64,000 bases of DNA from Microvirga subterranea. GTDB lineage: Bacteria > Pseudomonadota > Alphaproteobacteria > Rhizobiales > Beijerinckiaceae. The stretch spans positions 20,263 through 84,262 of the forward strand of contig NZ_QQBB01000012.1 in the NCBI RefSeq assembly GCF_003350535.1, written 5' to 3'. The notes under the pieces are model-generated. The model was given only the letters and a program-made list of their open reading frames with translations, had not been told where the DNA came from and did no database searches. A program made the translations under genes and the position numbers. The stretch's first letter is position 1. The number at the start of each line of letters is the position of its first letter. Shown one piece after another: positions 43,937-54,003 of this stretch.

Positions 43937-44713
43937 TCAGTATCGACGGCCGAGCACCCAATCTCCCATCTCATCAAGGGCATCAAACGCGCGGTTGGTC
44001 AGGCGGCGCGGACCAGCAAGCAGCCCCTCCTCCCGCTGCAGAATGTCGGGCTGCGAACGGGGTGGCACCACCTCATGGTGTTCACTGAATCGGTCGATCT
44101 TCTCGTCGAAAGCCCAATACCGCTGTGAAGTGACAGGCGGCATGGTCGCCGGCGGCCTCGGGCGGATGTCATTCCTCACATCGACCGGTCGGCGGGTCTC
44201 AGGCGGCAGGATATCCTCGACTCGGGTCAGGGCAACGGACTGTGACTGAGGCAGCGCGACACGGTAGCCGAGGTCCTGGGCCACACCGGCCAAGTTTTGG
44301 ACCGCTGCCCTGCCCGCCTCCATGCCATGGCAGATGCTGAAGTATAAGGCATGGAAGTTGGCGTTCTGGCGGATGGTCTCACGGCTTTCTCTGGTGGCGA
44401 ACGGCGCGAGATAGAAGGCCATCGTGCGGCCGCCCTTCTCAGCCACGATCGCCGGCTTGGTGGGCGAGCAGTACACGTACCCGTTCTCCTCGCTGAGCTC
44501 CTTGCGTCCACTTGAGCTGGCATGGAACGTCTTCACCCGGGTCTGCATAAGCGTGCCCTCTCCTCCTTTCACTACAGGAGAGGCCGCCAGGATGGCGAAC
44601 TCGTCGCAGCCATTCTGGCGGCAGAGCCCTCGGATGATCTCGGCGCGATCATAGGTCTGGGCAAAAGCTGAGGTTGAGAGGATAAATGCAAGAGCAACAA
44701 GTGGTCTGAGCAT
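43937..44713 (-). CDS. Hypothetical exported protein
   Basis: A 258-residue protein with a clear Sec signal peptide (MLRPLVALAFILSTSAFAQ). The mature part contains several cysteines (LCRQNGCDEF, YVYCSPTKP and FSICHGMEAG) that could form disulfides in the periplasm. The C-terminal 80 residues are polar and proline-rich. I do not recognise a family. Convergent frames on the plus strand in this stretch are shadows. Confidence 0.65.
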   Translation of the reverse strand: MLRPLVALAFILSTSAFAQTYDRAEIIRGLCRQNGCDEFAILAASPVVKGGEGTLMQTRVKTFHASSSGRKELSEENGYVYCSPTKPAIVAEKGGRTMAFYLAPFATRESRETIRQNANFHALYFSICHGMEAGRAAVQNLAGVAQDLGYRVALPQSQSVALTRVEDILPPETRRPVDVRNDIRPRPPATMPPVTSQRYWAFDEKIDRFSEHHEVVPPRSQPDILQREEGLLAGPRRLTNRAFDALDEMGDWVLGRRY

Positions 44714-44781
44714 CGGCGGCCTTGGGCGGACTGATGATTAACGAAGTATCACCGCCGAGGTCAGCCACAAATGTGTCGATT

Positions 44782-45000
44782 TCAGGCCAAGCTGCGGGCC
44801 TTTTCCCTCGATCCACCTGCCAGCGGTTTCGTGTAGACCAGACGCCGGTGCCAAGCGCACCAGCTCGATCCATCCTGCGTCTCGGCTCCGCAGAAGAGGG
44901 CTTCTGACCGATCATCTGAGACGATGAAGCGGCATTGTCGCGCTCGGAGCTTGAACAGGGTTGTTCGGGTCCTTGGGGACGGCTCGATGATCTCAGGCAT
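44782..45000 (-). CDS. GcrA C-terminal-like small protein
   Basis: A 72-residue protein beginning MPEIIEPSPRTRTTL. The core, QCRFIVSDDRSEALFCGAET then WCAWHRRLVY, matches the C-terminal Cys/His pattern of GcrA cell-cycle regulators (C-x12-13-C-x8-C-x2-H), while the N-terminal HTH part of GcrA is absent. It is probably a truncated paralogue or a stand-alone version. A longer start at 45069 adds an unsupported leader. Confidence 0.55.
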   Translation of the reverse strand: MPEIIEPSPRTRTTLFKLRARQCRFIVSDDRSEALFCGAETQDGSSWCAWHRRLVYTKPLAGGSREKARSLA

Positions 45001-45286
45001 GGCTCTCTCACCCGGTGCACTGATCCGAGCGGAACGCGACGAGGGGCCGCGAGGGTTCCAAGACTGCATGAGCTATCAACAGCTCGATCGCCGCACGTCA
45101 GATGTAGTACCAACCTGACGCGGGGCAAAGCTGACGATTGATTTTCGGGCACCCGCTTGAGGTCGGCAGTCGCCATTGAGCGCTGCCCCCCGCCGGCTGC
45201 AGCCCAACACTCGTAAGTTGACGGGTTGATGTGATAAGCCAGGTGCCATTTTCCAGCACCCAACCGCAGCTATAGAAAGGGAACGC

Positions 45287-45556
45287 ATGCCGAAACGCCC
45301 AGAGCAGGAAGACGAGAAAGCCGAAACCAAGGGTCAGGCCAGCACTCCTGGTCTTGACCGATTGGAGCGGCTTGCCAACGCGGCGGCCACAGCCGCCCAG
45401 GAGAAGCAGTGGCGGGCACGCAAGAACGGACTTCAGCAACAAGAGGAGCCCTCTGAGGTGCGCAACCTCAGCCATGATGCCGACGCTAGGGCAAAAGCTG
45501 AGGAGGCAATGCGACAGATGATGGCGAAGCCACAAGGGAAGCGACGTGGCTGGTGA
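45287..45556 (+). CDS. Small charged hypothetical protein
   Basis: An 89-residue protein rich in Lys, Glu, Ala and Gln (RLERLANAAATAAQEKQWRARKNG and AKAEEAMRQMMAKPQG), predicted helical. Start has GAAAGGGAACG upstream. Function unknown. It is 119 bases before the SWIB gene on the same strand. Confidence 0.5.
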   Translation: MPKRPEQEDEKAETKGQASTPGLDRLERLANAAATAAQEKQWRARKNGLQQQEEPSEVRNLSHDADARAKAEEAMRQMMAKPQGKRRGW

Positions 45557-45674
45557 GGCGAGAACGCGCAGGGGGCAGGAGACATCTCTGGATTAAGGAG
45601 CTGTTCATCCCTTCATCGCCATGGTCGCGGCACCGCGCTCCTACCCTGACGGGGCGCAGCAACGGAGTGTGACG

Positions 45675-45947
45675 ATGTCAGCAGCTCAAGCCGCCAAGAA
45701 GCCGAATGCAGCATTGATGAAGCCGCTGCAGCCGTCAAATGATTTAGCGGCTGTGGTGGGTTCGTCTCCCCTGCCCCGCACCGAGGTTGTGAGCAAGCTG
45801 TGGGAGTATATCAAGGCCAATGACCTGCAGAATCCCGAGAACAAGCGCGAGATCCTGGCCGATGACAAGCTGCGGGCCATCTTTGGTGGCAGGGACAAGG
45901 TGAGCATGTTCGAGATGAACAAGCACATCGCCCGACACCTTTCCTGA
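45675..45947 (+). CDS. SWIB/MDM2 domain protein
   Basis: A 90-residue protein made of a short lysine/alanine leader and a SWIB fold. The domain runs PLPRTEVVSKLWEYIKANDLQNPENKREILADDKLRAIFGG, then VSMFEMNKHIARHL. Bacterial SWIB proteins occur in chlamydiae and many alphaproteobacteria and are thought to associate with DNA or topoisomerase. Function is not established. An upstream in-frame ATG at 45621 is less likely. It is convergent with the HU gene, which begins its stop 56 bases away. Confidence 0.85.
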   Translation: MSAAQAAKKPNAALMKPLQPSNDLAAVVGSSPLPRTEVVSKLWEYIKANDLQNPENKREILADDKLRAIFGGRDKVSMFEMNKHIARHLS

Positions 45948-46002
45948 GGCGGGCGTACCGGTTAGCAGGGTTTGGCTTCCGCTCTCCCGTCAACCGCTCC
46001 GA

Positions 46003-46509
46003 TTAGACAGCTTCCTTGAGTTCCTTGGCGGGTCGGAAGGCGATCTTCTTGGAGGCCTTGATCTTGATCGCTTCTCCCGTCTGTGGATTGCGGCCCATGC
46101 GGGCAGCGCGCTTGCGCACCTGCAGGATGCCAAGCCCGGTCAGGCGGATCTTCTCGCCCTTCTTCAGGCTCCTGGTGATCATCTCCACCACCTGGGTCAG
46201 CATCTCGTTGGCCTGACGCTTGGGCAGCTCATGCGTCTCGGACAGCCGCTCCGCCAGATGGCGCAAAGTCAGGGTCGGGCTTGCTGTCGCGCCAGATGCC
46301 TTGGTGGACTTCGTTGCGGCCTGGGACGGCGCCTCGGTTGCAGCCTTGGCTCCAGCAGCCTTGGAGGCAGCCTTTGTGGCGACCCTAGCCGAAGCCGCTT
46401 TCGCCGGCTTCTTGGCGACTGCAGCAGCCTTAGGTGCCGCAGATTTAGGCGTCGCAGCCTTTCGAGCCGAGGCTGTCTTAGTAGTGGTCTTGGTTGCCGA
46501 CTTCGCCAT
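46003..46509 (-). CDS. HU/IHF-family DNA-binding protein with Lys/Ala-rich N-terminal extension
   Basis: A 168-residue nucleoid protein. Residues 1-75 are a Lys/Ala/Thr-rich histone-like tail (MAKSATKTTTKTASARKAA onward). Residues 78-168 are an HU fold, with LAERLSETHELPKRQANEML, KKGEKIRLTGLGILQV and RMGRNPQTGEAIKIKASKKIAF, the last containing the Pro that kinks DNA. A nearly identical second copy starts at the right edge (63736 onward); over 265 bases I count about four differences. The two are direct repeats 17.7 kb apart. Histone H1-like tails on HU occur in several bacteria. Confidence 0.88.
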   Translation of the reverse strand: MAKSATKTTTKTASARKAATPKSAAPKAAAVAKKPAKAASARVATKAASKAAGAKAATEAPSQAATKSTKASGATASPTLTLRHLAERLSETHELPKRQANEMLTQVVEMITRSLKKGEKIRLTGLGILQVRKRAARMGRNPQTGEAIKIKASKKIAFRPAKELKEAV

Positions 46510-46768
46510 CTGGAAATTCCCTCAAATCGCCGCGGGCTCATCGAACAGTAGCATCTGCAGAGGATTTCGGCTGGGGGTTCAGATCCAGCAGCTCCCGTTT
46601 CCACAGCATTCATGGGCGAATACGATTATAGGATCACCGGTTGCTTGGAGAAAGCGACGATGGATCTTGAGACCCTGCCAAAACAAGGGATTTACTCAGC
46701 TCTGCCCCCCTCCCAGGATGGTTGAGCGGTCCTGCAACCAGGGTCGTCACCCAACAGTCCTGGAAGCG

Positions 46769-47239
46769 TCAGTCAATCGTCGCGTTGAGGAAGTCCTCAA
46801 TCGACAGCTGCGCCGAGCCTTGTGTCCGTTGCTTCCGAGGGCTCGGGACCTTCCCCGCAGAAGTGACAGCCTTGGACTGGCTTGCTGAACCATCTCCCTC
46901 CTTTGCCCGTTTCATGCGCGCTTTCGCCCGATCCCGCGAAATGGCTTCGTCCGAGGTTGGATTGTCCTGCAACCACTTCCCTCGCTTGAGCACCTCGTTC
47001 ACCCGGCCCTGGTTGACCCCCAGCTGAAATGCGATCTCCTGCTGGGTCATGTCCGTGGTCTGGTTGAGCTCGATGATCCTCCGGGCCAGCTCAGGCGTCA
47101 TCTTCTTGCCAGCGATGCGCCGCGCGGGCCGGATCGTCCGGTTGGCGCGATCCCGCTCCCTGAGCTTTTCCAGAATCGCCAGAGCCATGTTCATACCCTG
47201 CTCCCGCAGGGCGTCTTCGAACTCCTTCAAGGTCGTCAC
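46769..47239 (-). CDS. Helix-turn-helix hypothetical protein
   Basis: A 156-residue protein. Residues 45-90 (KKMTPELARRIIELNQTTDMTQQEIAFQLGVNQGRVNEVLKRGKW) form a clear helix-turn-helix like those of Hin or sigma-type recognisers. The C-terminus is basic and ends SIEDFLNATID. A DNA-binding regulator is likely, target unknown. It is encoded between HU and FtsK-like genes on the minus strand. Confidence 0.7.
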   Translation of the reverse strand: MTTLKEFEDALREQGMNMALAILEKLRERDRANRTIRPARRIAGKKMTPELARRIIELNQTTDMTQQEIAFQLGVNQGRVNEVLKRGKWLQDNPTSDEAISRDRAKARMKRAKEGDGSASQSKAVTSAGKVPSPRKQRTQGSAQLSIEDFLNATID

Positions 47240-47514
47240 TTGAGCGTCCTCCGGTGAAGTCGGTTGCGCCTGTCAGAGCGCACTGCCAATTACCATACAG
47301 GTTCAACGCCATCTGAAGCGGACTGAAGCCCGCACCAGCCTCAATAATCCCAGGGTTTTTGACCCGAGAGTGTGAGGCCCAGGAGTATACCCATCTCTCA
47401 GCGGCAATAGCCTAACGCACCGCCGTCACGGTGATCCGATCAAGGGCGGCAGGTATGGTGAGCTTCCGAACGCGGGGCAGCACCGTCCTCGAAGCGAGCA
47501 GGAGCTCGCCTGAA

Positions 47515-47553
47515 AGCAAAGCCCTCGGGAGCGCTGCTGTGCTCCCGAGGGCT
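47515..47553 (-). terminator. Strong intrinsic terminator of the FtsK-like gene
   Basis: A perfect 13-bp stem, AGCCCTCGGGAGC / GCTCCCGAGGGCT (47520-47532 and 47541-47553), with an 8-base loop. On the minus strand it is followed by TTTGCTTTC. It lies 100 bases beyond the end of the leftward FtsK-like gene. Confidence 0.75.
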
Positions 47554-47651
47554 GGGTGGTGGGACGAGACGAGGCCGGCGGGCTGCACACCGACTGCTAG
47601 AGGCTGAGACGATGCTCGTTCGCGTGTGCCAGTCCGGTCGTGCTGCCAACC

Positions 47652-50387
47652 TCAGTCCTCGTCCGCCTCACCCGTTCCGATGAGGATGTCGCGTTTGCCA
47701 GCGTGATTGGCTGGGCCGACCACGCCTTCCTTCTCCATCCGCTCCATGAGCGAGGCGGCGCGGTTATAGCCGATCTGCAGCCGGCGCTGGATGTAGGAGG
47801 TCGAGGCCTTCTGGTGCCGGAGCACGATCGAGACCGCCTGATCGTAGCGATCACCGGAGCCGAGGCCCATATCTCCCTCATCGAAGACTGGGGTTTCCTC
47901 AGTCGCGTCCTCGTCCTCATCATCAGCTGTAACGGCCTCAAGGTAGACCGGTTTTGCTTGGCGCTTGAGGTGCGTCACCACCCGTTCCACCTCAATATCG
48001 GAGCAGAACGGTCCGTGCACGCGCTCGATGCGCCCTCCCCCAACCATGTGGAGCATGTCGCCCTGTCCGAGGAGTTGCTCGGCGCCCATCTCGCCCAGGA
48101 TCGTGCGCGAGTCGATCTTCGAGGTGACCTGGAACGAGATCCGGGTCGGGAAGTTCGCCTTGATCGTACCGGTGATCACGTCGACCGACGGGCGCTGCGT
48201 CGCCAAAATGACGTGGATGCCGGCAGCTCTGGCCATCTGGGCCAGGCGCTGGATTGCACCTTCAATCTCCTTGCCGGCCACCATCATGAGATCAGCCATC
48301 TCATCGACGATCACCACGATGTAGGGGAGTGATGTCAGGTCCATGGCCTCATCGGTGTAGACGGGCTGCCCGGTTTCCTTGTCAAAGCCGACCTGGACGG
48401 AGCGGGTGATCACTTCTCCATGATCGCGGGCTTCTGCAACCCGGGCATTGAAGCCGTCGATGTTGCGTACGCCGAGCTTGGCCATCTTCTTGTAGCGATC
48501 CTCCATTTCCCGCACTGCCCAGCGCAGGGCAGTGATCGCCTTCTTGGGATCCGTCACCACAGGCGTGAGAAGATGTGGAATGCCGTCGTAAACGGAGAGC
48601 TCCAGCATCTTGGGGTCCACCATAATCAGGCGACACTGCTCTGGGGTGAATCGGTAGAGCAGTGAAAGGATCATGGTGTTGATGGCGACGGATTTACCGG
48701 AGCCGGTAGTGCCGGCCATGAGCAGGTGCGGCATGCGGGCGAGGTCCGCGATCACCGGCTCGCCGCCGATGGTCTTGCCCAGGCACAACGGGAGTTTGTG
48801 CTTTGAGGTCTCGAACGCTTCGCAAGAGAGCAACTCGCGCAGGTAGACCGTTTCGCGGACGTCGTTCGGCAACTCGATGCCGATGGCGTTGCGACCCGGG
48901 ATCACCGCCACGCGGGCAGACACCGCGCTCATAGAGCGAGCGATATCCTCGCTCAGCGCAATCACTCGGGACGATTTGACGCCGGGAGCTGGCTCGAACT
49001 CATAGAGCGTCACCACTGGGCCCGGATGAACGTGAATGACCTCACCCTTCACCCCGAAGTCGCGGATGACCTTCTCGAGCTTCCCGGCAGTCTCCTCCAG
49101 AATATCCTCAGTCAGTTCCGGTCCTTCACACGCCGGCGGTTCGGCTAGGAACGCAAGGTCGGGCTTCTGGTACGACCACACTTGCGCAGCCTCGGGGCCG
49201 GCGGGCGGATGTCCCCACGTTGAGGGAGCGATCTTGGGAAGATCCACGACCTTCGCGCTCATGGGAAGCGGAGCGTCCAAGGGAGCAGGAACAGGTGGTT
49301 TGGCTGTGTCGGCCACGATCATGGGCGTGTGCTCCACGCGCCTTGGTGCGGATGCCGCAGTCGCGATGGACGGCTGCATCGAAGCCTCGGCTGTGTTGCC
49401 TGTCCTAGATTGCCCCACCGCACCGTCTTGGAGAGCAGGTGGCAGGAATCCCTCATAGAGGGCGACATAGCCGAAATCGATGCCGTCAGGATTGTTCTGC
49501 TCCTCATGCCGAGGGCGAACAGGCGTGGTGATCCGAACCGCCTCACCGGTGTGGCCCTCCGCCAGTTCTGGCATGGTCGTGGTCGACTGACCGGCATCTT
49601 CAATCATTCCAGGGGCTGTGGCGGCCGACGCGACCGCGTCATCCTCACTTGGTGCAGAGAACGCCGCGACTGCCTCCCGGATCTCATCTCCCTCTCCCGA
49701 GAGTGCCGGGACGGAGGCTGTAGGCCACGATAAGCTGACACACGCAGTCAAACAGCTCGTCGGAGACCAGGTGTAGGAGACTCTCGGGGCCTCCAATGTG
49801 AATGCCTGGGGCCTGTCTTCTGCATCATCACTCTCGCCGATGATTGTCGGAGGCTCCTCCTGATCAGCGCGTGCTGTATTCGTCGATCGGAAGAACGGTG
49901 AGCTATCCTCCGCTGTAGTCGTGGTTCCCCCGCTAGACAGGGCGGCCTCCTTAAGGGCAAGAGCTGTGAGTCGCTCCTCAATCCCCGGTGCAGCGGAAGC
50001 GAATTTCGACCGCAGCTCCGCAATCTGGCTTCGGACAGCGGACTCAACGGCCTCGTCTGACGAAGCCACCTCGACCATCATGACGTCGGCGGGTTTATTG
50101 TCGGTGGGTGGGATCGGCAGTTGGAGCGCCACACCGGGGAAAGGCTCGTTGTCGTGCCTGTCGTTCGGGCGAACGATCCTGTTCGGGGTGCGTGTGGCCC
50201 GGGTGCCATCCTCGAGGACGAAGGCTTTGCGCCAGGCCAGTTCGTTGTCATCCTGGTCCAAGGCCTTTTCTGCCTCGGCGCGGAGATGCCGCAAGGGTAC
50301 GACATTGCTCCTGCGCGGTGCAGGATAGTCCTCGTCGGTGCCGGGGAGCGGCGGCGGGCAAAACGGCGGCCTTTGGGTCGATGACAT
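47652..50387 (-). CDS. FtsK/SpoIIIE-family DNA translocase lacking membrane domain
   Basis: About 911 residues. Residues 1-430 are a low-complexity acidic/proline-rich region with no transmembrane helices, replacing the four-helix N-terminal domain of housekeeping FtsK. The motor follows: [21 protein letters not shown] (Walker A), [16 protein letters not shown] (Walker B) and [19 protein letters not shown]-terminal gamma winged helix ([28 protein letters not shown]) that reads KOPS-type sequences is present. ATG 50387 is preferred to TTG 50405. Probably an accessory translocase for plasmid or chromid segregation or conjugation. A terminator lies downstream. Confidence 0.85.
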   Translation of the reverse strand: MSSTQRPPFCPPPLPGTDEDYPAPRRSNVVPLRHLRAEAEKALDQDDNELAWRKAFVLEDGTRATRTPNRIVRPNDRHDNEPFPGVALQLPIPPTDNKPADVMMVEVASSDEAVESAVRSQIAELRSKFASAAPGIEERLTALALKEAALSSGGTTTTAEDSSPFFRSTNTARADQEEPPTIIGESDDAEDRPQAFTLEAPRVSYTWSPTSCLTACVSLSWPTASVPALSGEGDEIREAVAAFSAPSEDDAVASAATAPGMIEDAGQSTTTMPELAEGHTGEAVRITTPVRPRHEEQNNPDGIDFGYVALYEGFLPPALQDGAVGQSRTGNTAEASMQPSIATAASAPRRVEHTPMIVADTAKPPVPAPLDAPLPMSAKVVDLPKIAPSTWGHPPAGPEAAQVWSYQKPDLAFLAEPPACEGPELTEDILEETAGKLEKVIRDFGVKGEVIHVHPGPVVTLYEFEPAPGVKSSRVIALSEDIARSMSAVSARVAVIPGRNAIGIELPNDVRETVYLRELLSCEAFETSKHKLPLCLGKTIGGEPVIADLARMPHLLMAGTTGSGKSVAINTMILSLLYRFTPEQCRLIMVDPKMLELSVYDGIPHLLTPVVTDPKKAITALRWAVREMEDRYKKMAKLGVRNIDGFNARVAEARDHGEVITRSVQVGFDKETGQPVYTDEAMDLTSLPYIVVIVDEMADLMMVAGKEIEGAIQRLAQMARAAGIHVILATQRPSVDVITGTIKANFPTRISFQVTSKIDSRTILGEMGAEQLLGQGDMLHMVGGGRIERVHGPFCSDIEVERVVTHLKRQAKPVYLEAVTADDEDEDATEETPVFDEGDMGLGSGDRYDQAVSIVLRHQKASTSYIQRRLQIGYNRAASLMERMEKEGVVGPANHAGKRDILIGTGEADED

Positions 50388-50799
50388 GATCTCAAACAAG
50401 CTCAATCAAAGGTGTGGGTTTATGCTCCGCACTCTGGGTGCCTCCGGTAAACACCTGGTTAGGAGCCCATGGCCGGTTTAGTTTCATCGCCTACAGTTGT
50501 ACGGTGGGCTCTGGCGTGAGGCATAGGCCGGGCCGCAGCCGTTCTTACTGCCACGAAAATCGCCAGGGGATCTCCCGATGGTCATCAAGCGGTCTCCTGG
50601 ACCGTATGCGGCGTTAGCCGCAGGACAAAGAGATGCTGGCCGTGGTGGAGCCGTGCGCGGTCGCGATGGCTTCTTCTTGGGGCGGGCTGAAGATGGAGAT
50701 CGCCAAGGAGCGCTTATCCACCGGACCTGTGGGTCTCACCCCTGTGTCTACGCGGTTTTTCATACAACGCTGGGTTCAGAGGCTGCAGCAGGCTTGGGG

Positions 50800-51075
50800 A
50801 TGAGTCGCCAGATCCGAGACAATGTCGCTTGCCGACGGTTGGAGTTGGATGTGAATGATCAGGCCATCTTCGGTATCTACGAGCGCCGAGAGGCTGAACT
50901 CGTGATCCGGTATGTCGAGACGCCACGACCTCTACGTGGAACTGGAGCCGCCGGGCAGCTGATGCAGGGCATTGCGAAACTCGCCCGCGCGGAGGGTCGG
51001 AATATCACACCTCTTGGCGGCTATGCATGGGCATGGCTTCGCCGCCACAAGGAGTATCGAGACCTCCTGAATTGA
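50800..51075 (+). CDS. GNAT-fold N-acetyltransferase, YidJ-like short type
   Basis: A 91-residue protein. The pattern RRLELDVNDQAIFGIYERREAELVIRYVETPRPLRGTGAAGQLMQGI then GYAWAWLRRHKEYRDLL is that of the short GNAT family with a V-E-T-P...RG-T-G acetyl-CoA loop. ATG 50800 follows GCTTGGGG and gives the family's normal length; the frame back to 50578 is open but unlike the family. Substrate unknown. Confidence 0.7.
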   Translation: MSRQIRDNVACRRLELDVNDQAIFGIYERREAELVIRYVETPRPLRGTGAAGQLMQGIAKLARAEGRNITPLGGYAWAWLRRHKEYRDLLN

Positions 51076-51209
51076 CTAAGCAGGATAGCCGGCAAGAGAG
51101 ATCTTTGAGTTAATATGATAGAGTAAGGCAATTGGCATGCCATAGCCACCAGCGGCCTTTGCGAGCCGCCAGTGAAAGGGTTCTGCTTCATTTGGGCTTT
51201 CTGACAGCC

Positions 51210-51467
51210 TCACCAGGATGCTGGATGGAGGCGCCGCTTCCAGCGCTCGTGGCGCGGGAGTTGCGCAGCCGCGGCCTGACGCTTGACCAGCCTGCGACGG
51301 CCAGTCTGCCGCGGTGGTGCCACTGGCGATGGGGGCACCACTTTATCCTTCGGAGCAGAATTCACCTGTGCCACTGCGTCGGATGTCATCGCCACTTCAA
51401 CCGCTTCAGGAGCCTTGCTCCGTGTCTTGCGTGACTTGGTCTGCGCGTTCGACGCGATCGTGATCAC
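51210..51467 (-). pseudogene. 3' part of an IS21-interrupted SyrB-like gene
   Basis: The minus-strand frame ending at 51210 reads TIASNAQTKSRKTRSKAPEAVEV and ends AAAQLPRHERWKRRLHPASW. It joins in frame, through the duplicated GATCAC, with the frame that ends at 54058 on the other side of the insertion element. The reconstructed protein is about 238 residues, Lys/Arg/Pro-rich, and resembles SyrB-like regulators that end in a similar RWKRRLHPASW tail. Function not established. Confidence 0.6.
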
Positions 51468-51567
51468 GGGTTCCAGATAATCGTGATCATCCATTCCAGG
51501 GCAGCGTGATCATGGTTTCCAGAGGGTCGTGATCGCTCGTTCCAGCGATCGTGATCAGTCTTCTGAG
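51460..51567 (+). repeat. Five tandem transposase-site repeats, 22-23 base period
   Basis: GTGATCN-N5-6-TTCCAG-like words begin at 51460, 51483, 51506, 51529 and 51551. The first three share GTGATCA and all but the last end TTCCAG. The 22-23 base period is about two DNA turns, as expected for cooperative IstA binding at an IS21 end. Confidence 0.75.
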
Positions 51568-51644
51568 ACCGTGAAGAGGTGCTTGCCGCCGGCAGTCCGC
51601 AACCCACGGTAATCTTGGCTTTTGCTTTCCAGCCGAGGACCAAG

Positions 51645-53182
51645 ATGCCCACCGAGAGACTGTCGATGCGCCACATCCGCGAAGTCTTACGCCTGCACCA
51701 CGGTGTCGGGCTCTCCCAGCGTGCCACCGCGGCCAGCCTGGGCCTGGCCCAAGGCACCATCAGCAAATACATCAACCGCGCCCGCCGCGCCGGCCTGACC
51801 TGGCCGCTGCCGCCCGAGTTCGATGACGATTTCCTGCTGGAGAACCAGCTCTACCCACCGCCCTCGATCTGCCCGCCGAGCAGCGCAGCCATCCCGATTG
51901 GACCCTGGTCCATTGCGAGCTGCGCCGGCCGGGCGTCACCCTCATGCTGCTGTGGGAAGAATACTGCGACAGCACGCCCGAGGCCTTCAGCTATTCCTGG
52001 TTCTGCGAGCACTACAAGGACTGGGTGGGCCGGCTCAAACCCACTCTGCGCCAGGTCCACGTCGCCGGCGAGAAGCTGTTCGTCGACTATTCCGGCCACA
52101 CCATGGAGGTGATCGACGGGCCAACCGGCGAGGTTCGCCCGGTCCAGATCTTTGTCGCCGTGCTCGGGGCCTCCAACTACACCTATGCCGAGGCCAGCTT
52201 CACCCAGAGCCTGCCGGACTGGATCGGCTCGCATGTGCGCACCTTCGCCTTCTTGGGCGGCGCCACCCGCCAGACGGTCAGCGACAATCTCAAGGCCGGA
52301 ATCACCAAGGCCTGCTTTCCACGAGCCGATGGTCAATCGCACCTATGCCGACACAGCGCGTCACTACGGCACCGCCATCGTGCCGGCCCGGCCCTACAAG
52401 CCGCGCGACAAGGCGAAGGTCGAGGTCGGCGTTCAGGTGGTCGGGCGCTGGATCCTGGCCCGCCTGCGCAACCGCCGCTTCTTCTCGCTGCCGGCCCTCA
52501 ATGGGGCCATCCACGATCTGCTGCATGACTTGAACGAGCGGCTCCTGCGCGGCTGGGGCCGCTGCCGACGCGAGCTGTTCGAGACGCTCGACCGCCCGGT
52601 GCTCCTGCCGCTGCCGGCCGAACTTACGAATATGCCGAGTGGAAGCGCTGTCGCGTCGGTCTCGATTATCACATCGAGATCGGCAAGCATTACTACAGCG
52701 TGCCGCACAGCCTCATGCGCCAGGAGGTCGAGGCGCGGATCACGGCCACCAGCATCGAAGTCTTCTGGCGGGGCAAGCGCGTGGCCTCACATGTGCGCTC
52801 CCATCGTCCGCATCGGCCGACCACGGTGGCCGAACACATGCCGAGTTCGCATCGGCGCTACCGCGACTGGACGCATGAGCGCATCCGCCGCGAGGCAGGC
52901 AAGGTCGGGGCCGACGCGGCCACCCTGATCGACGTCATCCTGCGCTCCCGGCCGCATCCCGAGCAGGGCTTCCGCTCGGCGATCGGTATTCTCGGGCTGG
53001 TCAAGCGCTATGGAGGGGAGCGGGTCGATGCGGCCTGCGCGCAGGCGCTGGCGATCAACACCCGGTCATACACCTCGGTGGCTGCCATTCTGAAGAGCGG
53101 CACGTCCAAGGCTTCCCAGCCGGCGCAGGACGCGCCGGTTCTCGTCCACGCCGACATCCGTGGCCCCGGCTACTACCACTGA
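51645..53182 (+). pseudogene. istA: istA transposase, disrupted by three single-base frameshifts
   Basis: An IS21 IstA-type DDE transposase in four frame segments. The start MPTERLSMRHIREVLRLHH carries an HTH (LSQRATAASLGLAQGTISKYI). A one-base loss near 51862 shifts the frame to DWTLVHCELRRPGVTLMLLWEEY and the catalytic EKLFVDYSGHTMEV. One extra C near 52319 shifts it to HEPMVNRTYADTARHYGT and VVGRWILARLRN. One base is lost near 52624 before YEYAEWKRCRVGLDYHIEIGKHYYSVP. The final frame runs to the stop overlapping the istB leader. The conserved core of the family is otherwise complete, so the damage is recent or sequencing-related. Confidence 0.85.
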
Positions 53183-53195
53183 TCAGGAGATCCTC

Positions 53196-53921
53196 ATGCT
53201 GCTTCATCCCACCGTCGAACGCCTACGCGCTCTTGGCCTGAGTGCCATGGCCGACACATTGATCGAGTTGCAGACCAACCCCGAGGCCGCCGCGATGCCC
53301 CATGCCGACTGGCTTGGTCTTCTGGTCGATCGGGAAGCAACGTTCCGCGGCAACCGTCGTCTGGCGCGCCGCCTGAGCGCGGCCAAACTGCGCCAGAATG
53401 CCACCATCGAGAATGTCGACTACCGCAGCTCGCGTGGTCTCGACCGGGCCCTGTTCCAGGCGCTGGCCACCAGCCAGTGGGTGCGCGATCACAATCACCT
53501 AACGATCGTCGGCCCGACCGGAACGGGGAAGAGCTGGCTCGCCTGTGCGCTCGGCTACAAGGCTTGCCGCGACGGCTTATCGGTTCTGTATCGCCGGGCG
53601 CCGCGCCTGTTTGCCGATCTGGCCCAGGCCTGCGGCGAAGGCCCTCTTGCGCGGCTGATGAGTGCCCTGGAACGCACGGATTTGCTGATCATCGACGACT
53701 GGGGCCCGGAGCCGCTCACCGCCGAGCAGCGCCGGGATCTTCTCGAGATCGTCGACGATCGCTACGACAAGGGCTCGCTGCTGATCACCAGTCAAGTTCC
53801 CGTGTCACACTGGCACGATGTGATTGCCGATCCCACCCTCGGCGACGCGATCCTGGATCGCGGCATTCACAATGCGCATCGGATTGAACTCAAGGGCGAC
53901 AGCCTGCGGCGCCGGGCTTGA
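53196..53921 (+). CDS. istB: IS21 helper ATPase IstB
   Basis: A 241-residue DnaC-like AAA+ ATPase. MLLHPTVERLRALGLSAMADTL is the family N-terminus, followed by Walker A VGPTGTGKSWLACALG near residue 110 and Walker B TDLLIIDDWGPEPL near 165. The end HRIELKGDSLRRR is conserved. ATG 53196 is chosen because CAGGAG lies 5 bases upstream. It is intact although the upstream istA is broken. Confidence 0.92.
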   Translation: MLLHPTVERLRALGLSAMADTLIELQTNPEAAAMPHADWLGLLVDREATFRGNRRLARRLSAAKLRQNATIENVDYRSSRGLDRALFQALATSQWVRDHNHLTIVGPTGTGKSWLACALGYKACRDGLSVLYRRAPRLFADLAQACGEGPLARLMSALERTDLLIIDDWGPEPLTAEQRRDLLEIVDDRYDKGSLLITSQVPVSHWHDVIADPTLGDAILDRGIHNAHRIELKGDSLRRRA

Positions 53922-54003
53922 CCTGACGCCTGTTTCCAGACCACCTTGCAACTGTCGGCGGTATGGGCCGCTTCACTCCCGCTCAGCGGACCACCAGGTC
54001 AAT

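Noticed and set aside
51460..51567. CRISPR-like array
   Set aside because: Repeats are only about 17 bases at a 22-23-base period with no distinct spacers, and they sit at an IS21 end with an inverted match at the other end.
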